36,140 bases of DNA from Chrysochromulina tobinii (Eukaryota; Haptophyta; Prymnesiales; Chrysochromulinaceae): NCBI GenBank assembly GCA_001275005.1, contig JWZX01002597.1:1-36140 (forward strand). Direction: 5' to 3'. The notes under the pieces were generated by a model. That model was not told where the DNA came from. It made no database searches and saw only the letters and a list, made by a program, of their open reading frames with translations. This document shows, one piece after another, positions 25,749 through 36,140 of the stretch (position 1 is its first letter; the number at the start of each line of letters is the position of its first letter). Both the position numbers and the translations under genes were made by a program.

Positions 25749-26388
25749 TCACGTATGATCACGGCGGCGAGCCCGCGAGCGACAGCACATGGTACGCGTG
25801 AGCCCAACTGTGACGCGGGAACTGGCCGGTGCTCTACATGTACCCGATGTCGGCGAGGAACACTCAATAGAGATATGCTTTCGCACGGGGCTCATCCGTC
25901 ATCGCTCACCAAGCCGCCCATCAATTTGGAAGCAGCAGTGCGCGTGTGATGCTCATGACTATGGGCCATGCTGGCTATATGCTGGCCGTGGGGGTGGCGA
26001 TAAGTGAGGGAGCCGCGCGGCGCGCGCGCGCGGTAACGCGCGCGGCACAACAGGCCCAGACAGTACTCAGAGAGACAGAGAGCACGGCAGAGCGAGAACC
26101 TATTTGTAGTCGACAGTCAAACTGCCAATTATAAGTGCTGTGTGTTAGAAGTCACACAGACACACATTCACATTCACACACACCCATTCACACCACGGCG
26201 GGTACCGCGCGGGGGCGGTTTTAGTAGGGCGACATGCCCATGGTGAGCTTCGATCCGCAGCTTGAAGCTCCGATCGGCGGGAGCGGCGAAATCATATTTG
26301 TCCGCGCGCGCCCCCCCCCGCGGTAGACGCGAAGCAACGGCGAACCCGCGAATCCGCGAACAATGAAAGCTGCCCATGCCTGGGTGCG
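25749..26388. other. Intergenic region before the convergent GT47 gene
   Basis: About 640 bp containing a possible continuation of the glycosyltransferase fragment (around 25946-25990), a CG dinucleotide-rich patch near 26010-26045, and an ACACAC/ATTCACA imperfect repeat at about 26152-26193. No independent gene is supported. Confidence 0.4.
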
Positions 26389-27702
26389 TCAAAAGTCGAG
26401 CAGCGGCAGCGGCGTCGAAGTCCCCGATGGCACTGCGCGGATGCGCCGTTCCGCAACGCTCGCGAAGCGAGCCAGGATGGCATCCGCCATGCCGCCATGA
26501 AGACCACAGTCCAGGGCGTGGGCGGCGGCGGCCATCGCAGCGCGGCGCGCGCGGAGCTCCTGCTCGGAGATGCGTGCCAAGCGGGCGAGCACTCGAGTCA
26601 CATTCGCGCGCTCGGGTACGCGCAGCGCAAACTCACCGTAGTCGATGCCATCGGAGAAGGGCAGAGGCGTACGGTCCGACGCGATCACAGGGAGGGCACC
26701 GCATCGGATGGAGTCAAAGATGGCCTTCCGAGGGCCCACGTGCCCCTTGAGCTGCACCGAGAAGCTCGACGCGCGCAGCGTCGCCTCGAGATCCGACGGG
26801 TTGAAGTGCTGCTTGCGACTCGACGGGTTGAAGAGTACAAGGGCGCACTCGGGCTCCCCGACGATTGTCATCGCCTCCACCCACGGCTTGCGAGCGGGGT
26901 TGGTGGCGATCGAGCCAGCAAACATCAGCAATGACTTGCGCGGCGCCGAAAAAGCGGGCGGCCCGTGCGCGTGCGATGTGCCAGGGCAACGCTCATCGAG
27001 GGCGCCGTGGCCGACGCCGTATGGAATGAGGATACCTCTCCCCATCTGAGTGAGTGTAGTCGGCTCAAAGCAGAGCAACGTGACGTTGGGCTCGTCCCAA
27101 AGAGACGGCCACGTACCAACGGCTACAGAGCGGCTACGCAACCCGTTGCGCTCAAATGGCGGCCCAGCACATCGCTGGGCAAAGACGGCGTGGTGAGAAC
27201 GGCGCGTGTCCCAAAATGAGCCGATGCCACGCATTGCAGCGATGACTGCGTCGTTCCAAGCTAGCAGCTGCGCGTGGCCTGGAGTGTTCCGGCCTTTGCG
27301 CAGCTTGGTGAAGGCCTGCGTCAGCATGAAGGGCACGAGCAGCATGTCTGCCGTCTCGGGCGGCGCTTGCGGCATTGCACGGAAACGCTCAGTAAGCTCC
27401 AGCTCAGCGCGGAAGTGGTAGTCATGGTCGCCCGCGGTGAGATTCTCGTAGAGCGAAGCGCCAGTTAGCGCATGTGGCAATGGATAGACGTACACGGAAG
27501 GCATCGACGGAAGGCATTCAGTGCTGTGCCGTCGTCCACGACTGACCGCATGCGTCCTGCAGCAAGTATACAATAGTAACCGACAACCTCGAGGGCCCCT
27601 GTTGTGACACCTGTGAACAGTCAATTGCATGCGTCGACTTCGAGTCGAACAAACTTTCGTCCAAAGGACGGCCCAACACGTGCACAATGAGAAGGAGGTC
27701 AT
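26389..27702 (-). CDS. Exostosin-like glycosyltransferase (GT47 family)
   Basis: A frame of 437 residues, of which the exostosin-type domain starts at about residue 67. Family features: MPSVYVYPLP opening strand, ADMLLVPFML, the LLMFAGS block with a preceding Arg/Lys-rich turn, and the donor-binding end FSVQLKGHVGPRKAIFDSIRCGALPVIASDR, then LPFSDGIDYGEFALRVPE. GT47 enzymes add sugars such as glucuronic acid, galactose, arabinose or xylose to cell-wall or surface polysaccharides in the Golgi; the donor here is unknown. The N-terminal 66 residues are Cys/Arg-rich with no membrane anchor, unlike typical type II GT47 proteins. Either the true start is the ATG at 27504, or an upstream exon with the anchor was missed. 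Convergent with the PheRS/GT-fragment side and downstream of the dynein gene on the same strand. Confidence 0.8.
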   Translation of the reverse strand: MTSFSLCTCWAVLWTKVCSTRSRRMQLTVHRCHNRGPRGCRLLLYTCCRTHAVSRGRRHSTECLPSMPSVYVYPLPHALTGASLYENLTAGDHDYHFRAELELTERFRAMPQAPPETADMLLVPFMLTQAFTKLRKGRNTPGHAQLLAWNDAVIAAMRGIGSFWDTRRSHHAVFAQRCAGPPFERNGLRSRSVAVGTWPSLWDEPNVTLLCFEPTTLTQMGRGILIPYGVGHGALDERCPGTSHAHGPPAFSAPRKSLLMFAGSIATNPARKPWVEAMTIVGEPECALVLFNPSSRKQHFNPSDLEATLRASSFSVQLKGHVGPRKAIFDSIRCGALPVIASDRTPLPFSDGIDYGEFALRVPERANVTRVLARLARISEQELRARRAAMAAAAHALDCGLHGGMADAILARFASVAERRIRAVPSGTSTPLPLLDF

Positions 27703-27967
27703 TTACATTTAATGACTGTTTCCACATTCACCACCATGCACAACAACACTCCAGATCCCTCCCCACCTGCAGTCGTTCTCCGGCACGCCCAGGCAACCAC
27801 ATACATACTGCATGTCGGGCTCACTCACCAGCGCTGGGCGGCCCACCGAACCCGGCTGGCGTGGCGGACATAGCTCTCGTTGCACGCCGGTGCTGCCCCC
27901 GCCTCCTTCTTGCGCGGTCTGCTCTTCTCGTCGTCGACGCCCCCCGAGCATCCTGCTCGCACGCCCT
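27703..27967. promoter_or_regulatory. Spacer between dynein 3' end and GT47 5' end
   Basis: 265 bp, or 463 bp if GT47 starts at 27504. It follows the dynein stop on the minus strand and precedes the GT47 start, so it should hold the dynein 3' UTR and the GT47 promoter. No specific element was recognised. Confidence 0.35.
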
Positions 27968-30900
27968 CTAGTCGGGCTGGAACAGCATGCAGACGGAGGC
28001 AAGGATCCACTTGTTCGGGTCCACGTTTGTGCGCAGCGGCGCGGGCAGGATGTGCGTCGGGCCGCGGATGGTGGTGCCGTACATCGGGCACATGTAACGT
28101 CCCTCAGTCCTTACATTCTGCACCTCGATGCCGGTGAAGTGGACGACGGGCATCCAAGGGTAGAGGTCCTTGGGGAAGGAGTCGGCGACCGAGTTGAGGG
28201 CAACGTCCCACCGCGCGCCCTCCATGAAGAAGCCGTGGCAGTAGACGCCGTCCGGTGGCTGCTTCTCGATGTCGCCATGGTTCTTCTCCTTCGTGTGCGA
28301 GCCCATCGCGCACACGTTGGGCAGGATCTCCGAGTGCACGCGCATCGCGTCCAGGGAGAAGCCATTTGCGCGCGAGGTCACCTGCGTCATCGCCGTGAGG
28401 AAGCCCATCGCATTGAAGCAGCCGCCGAGCCACACCGAGGGCGGGTTGTCCTCGAGGGGCTTGTCGGGGCTCGACCAGACCTCGATCTGCAGCCAGCGCA
28501 GCGTCAGGTCGGCGTACCACGAGGAGAGAGACTTCTTGTTGTATGAGCCGGTGGGCCCGATCTGGCCGCACGTCTTGAGCCAGTTGGGCGGCACCAGGTT
28601 CATGAACATGGCGGTGATGAGCGCGTCCATCGAGTCCGAGATGTTGAGCGCACCCGCAAGGCCGAGTGCGAGCTCGTTGAGCTGCATGCGCATCGCACCC
28701 AAGATCTTGTTCATGCGCTCGAGCTCTCCGAGCAGGAAGACGACGTACGGCGAGCCCTTGTCCTTGATACGCATGCGGATCTCGATCATCTGGAAGTCCT
28801 CGCGCAGGCTCGCGAGGATAGCCTCCTGCAGCGCGCCCACCTTCTCCTCTTTCGAAACGCCACCGCCGCCGCCGCCGCCGCCCGAGATCGAGAGGATCGT
28901 GAAGAAGAGGTTGTCGCACAGGTTGTTGAGCAGCGAGATCTCGGCGTTCGGGTGCATGCCGAAGAGCAGCGGCGACTCGGGCGGCGACGCCTCCTCGACG
29001 TAGATCTTGTAGTCCTCGTACTCGCCCTCGAGCAGCGGGCGCAGGCCGGGAGCGAGCATGAAGTCGGTGTGCTCGTTGACGAGCTTCGGGTTGATGAGCA
29101 CCTCGAGGTATGTGATGGCGATGCGCCGGTCGTACGGGTCGGTGATGTGCCCGCCGTACATGACCTCGCCCACGAGGTAACGCACGTCCGCCCACGGCGT
29201 GTCAAGCTCATTGGCCTCGAGGTAGTTCTGGAGGATCGCGCCGCACACGAGCAAGTCGCCGCTGTTGAAGGCGTACGCGCGCGAGAAGCCCATGGCGGCA
29301 AACTTGCGCCGGCCGAGCACGAGCGCGTGGAAGAAGGTGAGCGCGAAGAGCATCGGCCGGTGAGCGAGCGGCTTGGTCGACTTATCGAAGGTCTCCTGGT
29401 TGAACATGGCCCACGAGAGGCGCACGTTGGACTGCACGTCGGTGGGCGGCTCGTTGGCCACCTTGATGGCCGCCTGCATGATGCCCTCGGGGATGAGCAT
29501 GAACGTGGGCAAGCCGGGCGGCTCGGCGGTCACGAAGCAGCGGAAGTTCTCGTGCCCGACGTCGGCGGCGATCTCGAGCTTGCGCTCAAGCATCGGCAGC
29601 CAGCCCTGCATAAGGTGCACGTTCTGCAAAAAGGCCCAGCCGCCCTCGCGCGTGAAGCGGTCGAGCACGTTCTCGCCGTTCTTCTCCTGGCCCTGGCCCA
29701 TCGAGATGGAGACGAAGTTGCCCAGCAGGTCGGTGAAGCCGAGCTTCTTGCCGAGCTTCTCGATGTCATCGCCCGGGTCGACGCCCGGGAAGAGCACAAA
29801 GAAGAGCGGCGTCTGATACGTCGAGTCGATGTAGGTGTCCTCGAGGTCAAAGGGGGCCTGTACCATGAAGCGGTCGCCCAGGTAAGTCTTGGTGAAGTTC
29901 GTGAGCGCGGCGGTCATGCGGTCCGTGCGCAGGGCGCGGATGATGCAGAGCTTCTGGAAGCCCGTGGTCTTCTTGAGCCAGTCGCCGGGCAGGTCCTCGC
30001 TCTCACACTTGGGGTGCTCAACGAACTCGCGCCACGCCTCCACGTTGAGCTCGAGGTCCTCGGGCAAAGCCTTGAAGAATTCAATCTCCTTGAGCGCGGC
30101 CACGCCGCTCCACTGCGCCATGGTGAGGTACTCCTGCACCTTAGCCGTCATCTGCGGCGGGTTAAGGACGCGGGGCCCCGAGACGAGGTAGTCGACGGTG
30201 TCGGCCTGCACCTCCCCACGGCGCATGAGCACGCGTAGCAGGAGCATCGTCGCAACGATAAGCTTGTGCTTGTCGAAGAGGCCGCGGCGCGAGTAGTTGA
30301 AGACCTCATACGTGAGGTTGTCCACGAGGTAGGCGAGGCGCTCCTGCAGCGCCCTGGCCTCCGCCTTGGGGTCCCTCTCCTCGCCGCCCGTGGCGGCCGC
30401 CGCCGCCTCCTTCTCCTTGAGGCGCTTGAGCTTGAGCTTGGGCAGGATGTTGTTGTCGCCATTGTCATCCTCCCAGTCATCGCCCGGCAGCTTGCGCCCG
30501 GCGATGGCGCGCTGGAAGACGATGTTGAACGAGGCGAGCGAGTAGAAGTGGAAAGTGTGCACCTGTACAGATCCGAGAGCAGGAAGAACATGAGCGCGCC
30601 GCGGTTGGCCACCGGACGGTACATCTCCGAGGCCTCGATCATGACCACCTCGGTCTGCTTGGCGATCACAATCTTCTCGCCCACCTCGATCGAGGTGGCC
30701 TTCGAGTCTTCGAGGTTCTCGATGAGCTCAATGTTCTCGGTCACGTCGCCTTCAGCCTCGGCGAGCTGCTTGAGGATGCCCGCCTCGAGCTCGGAGAGCT
30801 TGATCTTGAAGCCGTTCTGCTGCGCGATCAGGTCTGACTTGAGCTGCGCCAGGTCGGGGCGCTCGAGCTTCACGGCCACGTCGAGCAGCTGGTCCTCGAG

Positions 30901-33900
30901 GCCGTCCTCGGTGACCATGAAGTTGACGAGCGTCGTCTCGGCCTGGATCTCGGGCGGGTAGTGCGGGTTCGAGAGCTTCGTCTGCAAGTAGAGCTTGAAG
31001 TTGGGCGAGTAGTCCACCTCCTTGTCACCGAGCTTGACAATCTGGTTGCGCCCGCGCTTGATCGTCTGGCGCCCGATGACGGGGCTGAGCACAGCGTCGA
31101 CGACCAGCTGGATGTTCTCGATCATGCACGGCGAGCCACTCTCGATGCACGTGCCGAGGATCGTCATGATCGTCTTCTGGCCGAGACGCACCACTTTGAG
31201 GCCGCGCGCCTCCTCGTGCTTCTTGATCCACTTGATGCCCTGCAGCTGCGGGTCGATCATGAGCGGCCAGCGCGCGCAGCTCGTGACGATGGCGCCGTTC
31301 TCCGTCGACACAGGGTCGGCGGGCAGCGCCTCGTTGTTCCAACCGGCCACCTGAGCGGGCGTCGTGAGAATGAGGAGCGGATTCAAGCCCTTCTCGGACA
31401 TGGGCACGCCGCCCTTGGCTGCGGGCATCTCGCCCTTGAGGTAAGGCAAGAAGGTCTTCTGCATCAGCGAGATGCGGAAGCGCTTGTTGAAGCAGCCAAT
31501 GTACGAGACGAAGGCCGAGGCGAGCAGCACGTCGCCTACGAGGATATCCATCTCGATGTTGAAGTCGATTATGCCCTGCTTCCAGCGAGCGCCCTCGGAG
31601 CCAAGCGCCGCCATCAGACGCTGCGCGAGGCCGAGCTTGCGCTCGCATCGGTCCGCGTCGGCGAGCACCGCCTCCTTCTCGGCGACGGCGGCTGCGAAGA
31701 GCTTCTCGAGCTCTGCGACAGTCGCCTCGGCGGTGGCCTTGGCGGCGAGCGCCGCGTTCTTGGAGGCGACGGCCGTGTCGAGCTCCTGGGTGGCGGACAA
31801 GGCCTGCAGACGCATGGGCTCCACGTTCTCGTTGATGTCGTTGTAGATGTTGATGTTGATGATGAAGTCGGTGAGGCCGGCGGCCGCGTTCGACTTCTTG
31901 CGCTGGATCTCGACGTCGAACCACTCGAGCTTGAGCAGGTCCTGGATGTTGGCGAAGTTGGACTTGGGCAGCTCGCCACTGTCGATGCGAGCTTTGAAGC
32001 CGAGCATGGTCTCGAGGAACTTGGGCGGCGGCGACATCATGGCCACCGCTGCCTTCCAGCTCGTGTCGATTTTCTTGAAGGGCGCGTCCTTGGTCTGCAG
32101 CAAGCAGATGCACGCGGCGGTCACGTCGTCGACGCCCTGAGGCGGCTTCTTGAGCGCCTTGAGCTCGCCGAGATCCTTGACGTTCAGACCCTCGAGCGCG
32201 GCCGCGGCGGCGACGAGCGCGGGCTCTGCCGCCGCCAGCTTGACCTCAATGCCCGCCTTCATCTCGACCACCTCCTTCTCCTTGATCGTGGCGGCCGCGG
32301 CGATCTTATTGGCCTTACCGGCCTCCTCGCTGGCCTTGCCCTTCTCCTCCTCAAGTTTGGGGATCATTGCATCAACCTCAGCCTTCTTCGCCTCGACCTC
32401 TACGGCCTTGACCTTGAGGTTCTCCTCGAGCTCGGAGACCGACGCGGCAGTCGACTCGAGCTTGATCACGCCGTTCGTGAGGCGCGTGATGTTCGCCTGG
32501 GTCGCTTCGCGCCGCTTGGAGAGCATCGACTTGTAGAGTGCGATCAGCTCGAGGAAGGACTTGGGCGTCGTGTAGTTGAAGCGGCGCTCCTGCGACTCGT
32601 AGAGCTCTGACGTCTTGTTCACAGCGAGGAAGGAGTACGGCATGAAGTTCTGGATGTTGTCGCGCGCCTCCTGGTTGCCCAGGTCGGTCTCGGCGAGGAA
32701 CTTCCGCGAGACGGAGATGAGTGCCTCCTCAGGCCATGGCTGGAACCAGTCGATGACGACACAGTTCACGAGCGCGGGGAAGCGACGCGTGCGCACCTTG
32801 ATCGGGTCGCCGATGGGGCTCATGCACATGATCACGTGCAGGTTGTCGCGCACTGAGTTGATGAAGCAGTCCCAGCAGTTGTCGCGCGTGTCGGGTAGAC
32901 CGTTGCGCTTGACGATCGGTCGCACGTTGTTGATGATGTCGTCCATATCCTCGGCGGGGAAGAGGCCGGGGATGTTGCCGGACGAGAGCAAGTCGTTCAT
33001 GAACACGAGGAAGCGCTCGTCAGCAATCTGCTGGTCGGTGAAGATGAACGAGATGCCCTCGCCCTTCACGCCCGCCTTCTTGTACATGATCTGCAGGTCT
33101 GCCTTGAGGTCGTTGACGGAATAGCGCGCAGTGATCACGAGCTGGAAGGCCGAGAAGCCGTTGACGAACGTGGCGAGGCGCGCGAGCGACTGCTTGCCCA
33201 TGCCGCCGACACCGACCATGAGGGCGTGACCGCCGCTGCTCTCGATGATGCGCGAGATGCGGCACACGTGGCGCATGGCGTCCTCGAAGAGCACGAGGTT
33301 CATCGCGGCGTTGGTCTCGTTGTACTCGGCGAGCGCGCCGTTGAGCAGGCCGGACAGGTCAGGGAAATTGCTCACCTTGTCGTAGATCTTGTCGCCCACG
33401 CCCTGCGCAAAGTGGCAGAAGATGAGCGGCTCGGCGAAGAGCGTCGTGGGCGACATCTCCTTGAAGAACTTTTTGGCCTGCTCGAGCGCGAGCTCCTTGT
33501 ACTTTTTGAGGTCGGAGACGGAGACGAGACGGTCGCCGTACACGCGCTCGGACTCGTGCAGCCAGAGCTGCGCGAGCTTGAGCGGCTCGGGCACCTGCCC
33601 TGCCTGGCCCATGAGCATCCCCTGGAAGACACCCGCCATGTGGCGCACGTTGAACTCGTAGTGGAAGTTGCTTGCCGTCTTGCGGAAGGTGCGCATCACC
33701 GACTTGTGCAGCTGCAGCGCCGCCTGCACAAGCGCCTTGCCCGTCTCCTGGCACTCGGGGGTGAACTTGGAGAGGTGGCCCATGAGGAAGGTGGCGTAGA
33801 TGGTCGAGAGCGCCTCGCTCGAGGGGAAGCCGATGGCGTACGTGGCGAACAGGCGCTGCAGACGCGGGTTGATGACGAACGAGCCTGCGGTTGGGTTCAT

Positions 33901-36140
33901 GGCAGAGAGGTACTGCGTGTTGAGCAGCACCTTCTCCGTCAACTTGTTCAGGTCGTAGATGTGGCCGTAGCCCGCGTGCTGGCGCATGAGCGAGATGTTC
34001 GAGGCGGTGCCATAGTTGTCGAGCGCCGCCATGTTGAGATCGTCCACGAAGTAGATGAGTTTCTTGTTTCCGGGCGGGCCAAAGTTCTTGCCCGCCTTCT
34101 TCTCGAGCGGCGCCTCGATGACTTTCGAGAACAGGTTGGCGTTCGTGAAGTACGAGATGTTGATGGTGAGCGAGCTGTACTCCTCGGGCAGCCCGCGCAG
34201 CTTGCCGTTGATCATGGCGGTCTTGCCGCAGCCGGCCGAGCCGATGAGCATCATACCGAACTTGTTCGGGAGCAGCTGGTCGAGCCAGAAGGAGATGGCG
34301 ACCGTCTCCATGGTGGGCACGGTCACAACCGACATCTTGGTCGTGGCCGAGTCGAACGCCAGCTCGGGCACCACGTCGGACCAGGGGGCGAAGTCTTTCT
34401 TGGCCTTGTCGATGAAGACGTCGAAGACCTCGCCGCGGTGCGGGAACTTGATGACCTTGAAGGTATCCTTCCAGTACTGCGAAAACTTCTTGCGGTAGTC
34501 GGTGCCGCTCGTGATCGACATGGCGCCGCCAAAGGCCCAAACGGCTGAGAAGACAAAGTAGATCTCCATCATCTCGGCGTCCTTGGTGCCCAGGTTATCG
34601 ACGGTCCAGAGCGACTTCAAAAAGTTGGTGATCGCCTGCACCATGCCGAAGTCGAGCAGCGGCGTCACGTGCTTGTAGTTGAGCGAGAGCTCGAGCAGCA
34701 CCGGCGCGCAGTACTTGGCGAAGAGCTCCTCGGCCTTGGCCTTGCGCGCCTTGCGCGCGTCGCCCTTGACGGAGACGGGCTCCTCGCTCGACCAGTCGTC
34801 AATCCACGACTGAACGTAGTTCTTCCACTGCGCCAAGTCCGAAATGTAGAGCACGCCCGCACGCGTGACAGTCGCGGGCGACGCGAACAAGAGGTCACGG
34901 ATCTCGAAGATGAGCTTCATGTTCTGCAGCACACGGACGCGCTCGTTGGAGGCGAGCGTGAGCAGACGGTTGTCATCCATCACCGAGTTCATGTTCTCGA
35001 TCCAGTTGGCGTCGAGGTCACCGTCGAGGATGAGCCACTTCGGGTTGGAGTCGGTCGCGTTCTGCATGTCACGCATCGTCGACGAGAGCAGGCCATCCTT
35101 CCACTCGCGCGTGGCCATGTTGATGAAGCCGTACAGCTCGTTGGGCGTGATGGCCTTCGGGTTGATGTCCTTCCACCAAGTCTTGCCCATCTTGCCGCCC
35201 TTCGTCCACACGCGCGCGAGCGTCTGCCACGACATCGACTTGTTCGAGCCCGACAGGCCAATGCAGAAGACAGAGTGGCGCAGCGAGAGCAGGTCCTGCA
35301 AGTCGACCACGTTGGCGATGAAGTACTCCTCGGGCTGCAGCCTCGGTGGGAAGCGCCCACCCATGACCCCACCGCCTCCCAAGCGCCCACTCGTGTCGGG
35401 CTCCATAGCAGTATCCTTGATGAGCTGCTCGAATTCGTAGTCGCGCATGCGGGGCATGAGGTCGAAGACGTCGCCGAAGAGGTCCTTGATGAGACCCATG
35501 AAGACGATCGCGTCGTCGCCCGCAATCTTGGAGAGGTTGAAGTCGCGTAGCGCGCGCATGAGCAGGCCCGACTCATAGACGTCAGGGAAGAGTCCCTTCT
35601 TGCCAGGGCCGTTGGGCCCGTCGCGCTTGAGGTGCGGCGGCATGATCGGGCCGGTCTCGGAGGCGAGCATGTCCTTCTCGGCACGGAGGAAGATACCCGC
35701 GACCTTGAGCACCGAGCCGATGGCGCGCAGGCCCCAGTCGTAGTGCAGCTGCTTGCCGGGCGGCGACGGGTTGCCGCCGAGCAGGTCGCCGCTGAGCTTG
35801 TACAGCGTGTAGAACTTCTTGCCGAGCTCGGCGGCGGTCGTGTAGCCCTCGGACATGAGCATGTTCTCCATGATGAGCTGGAAGTCGGGGACCATGACAG
35901 TCACGGGGCGGAAGAGCACCTTGAGCGACTCGGGCAGCTCCTGGCGCCCAAGATAGCCGGGGTTCATCGTGATGAACGACATGCAGCCGTCGTAGTGCAA
36001 GTAGAGCTCGACGCCAATGAAGCGGAACGTGGATCCGCCCGCGCGCATGCCGTCGAGGCAGCACTTCCACTGGATGGTGCACACCGAGAGCACCTCGGCT
36101 GCGAGCCGGTTGAACTCGTCGAAGCAGCCCCACGAGCCCG
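27968..36140 (-). CDS. Axonemal dynein heavy chain, outer-arm beta-like (DNAH9/11/17 type); 5' partial, one apparent frameshift
   Basis: About 2720 residues of the motor, open to the right edge. Visible parts in order: AAA1 end GSWGCFDEFNR (Walker B) and FITMNPGYLGR; AAA2 with P-loop-like GLSGSNKS; AAA3 P-loop GSAGCGKT and YFVDDLNM; AAA4 GVGGMGKQSLARL and IFTDQQI; the stalk coiled coil around the microtubule-binding tip (KKPPQGVDDVTAACICLL); AAA5 and AAA6; and the C-terminal domain with DGVYCHGFFMEGARWD, then RGPTHILPAPLRT and a final NKWILASVCMLFQPD. The C-terminal pattern (FMEGARWD, RGPT, KWILA) is closest to outer-arm beta chains. These ATPases drive ciliary and flagellar beating, so the organism should have a motile flagellated stage. 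At 30562-30563 the frame must change: LLSDLYR in one frame continues as VHTFHFYSLASFNIVF in the next. One base appears missing, with no splice sites to explain it. AAA6 has a run of eight Gly residues (28857-28885) and AAA2 a Gly-rich loop (LGGGGVMGGRF). Confidence 0.93.

Noticed and set aside
30148-30560. Alternative C-terminus of the dynein in the unshifted frame (Arg/Ser-rich)
   Set aside because: The other frame keeps clear dynein homology through to the normal C-terminus, so the unshifted extension is an out-of-frame artefact.
28952-34548. Very long plus-strand frames opposite the dynein gene
   Set aside because: They are antisense shadows of dynein codons; the Leu/Glu/Val/Arg-rich content is what the complement of GC3-rich coding sequence gives.

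Overview
This is a GC-rich, gene-dense stretch of a eukaryotic nuclear genome. It carries an axonemal dynein heavy chain, NatC and SMYD-type proteins, a mitochondrial carrier, a mitochondrial PheRS, spliceosomal introns with GT...AG ends, and a helicase with a signal-peptide-like, possibly plastid-directing leader. Together these suggest a flagellated, secondarily photosynthetic microalga. A haptophyte (prymnesiophyte) fits best on codon use, compact genes and protein style, but this is an inference from gene content only; another high-GC alga such as a pelagophyte cannot be excluded.

Layout, left to right. 1-311: 3' end of a glycine-rich protein. 1681-2922 (-): nucleotide-sugar transporter, divergent from 3066-4578 (+), a lipid-A-disaccharide synthase-like glycosyltransferase (LpxB) with one intron. 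4676-5062 (-): small coiled-coil protein resembling Mediator subunit MED30, divergent from 5160-7240 (+), a three-exon DEAD-box helicase. 8232-9602 (-): TKL-type kinase ending in a CaaX box. 10159-10785 (-): small membrane protein. 11006-14509 (-): 1167-residue protein built from two recurring short motifs. 14537-15688 (-): membrane-anchored sulfotransferase, divergent from 15837-16940 (+), an unrecognised Cys-containing protein. About 1.5 kb of non-coding DNA follows, with a phytanoyl-CoA-dioxygenase-like fragment and a TGTCGAG repeat array. 18405-19283 (-): mitochondrial carrier, divergent from 19633-21003 (+), a SET/MYND protein with a PDZ-like insertion. 21314-23578 (+): NAA35/MAK10. 23734-25029 (+): mitochondrial-type PheRS. 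25356-26100: a possible glycosyltransferase fragment. 26389-27702 (-): exostosin/GT47. 27968-36140 (-): motor region of an outer-arm-type dynein heavy chain, running off the right edge and carrying one apparent frameshift.

The genes are not an operon or one pathway. Most are single-exon or nearly so, and head-to-head pairs share intergenic spacers of about 100-350 bp that probably hold bidirectional promoters. Four genes relate to glycans (transporter, LpxB-like, sulfotransferase, GT47).

The most striking observation concerns two introns. The LpxB intron and the second helicase intron are each bounded by a direct repeat of coding sequence that contains AG|GT. The upstream copy supplies the donor and the downstream copy the acceptor, and the space between is filled with simple tandem repeats: a 10-bp minisatellite in one, telomere-like CCCTAA/CCCTAAA in the other. 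This looks like intron birth by local duplication or break repair. Also notable are the SET protein whose MYND zinc finger is split by a PDZ-like domain, the CaaX-ended kinase with a stop-free intron, the two-motif repeat protein, and the 17-copy TGTCGAG array.
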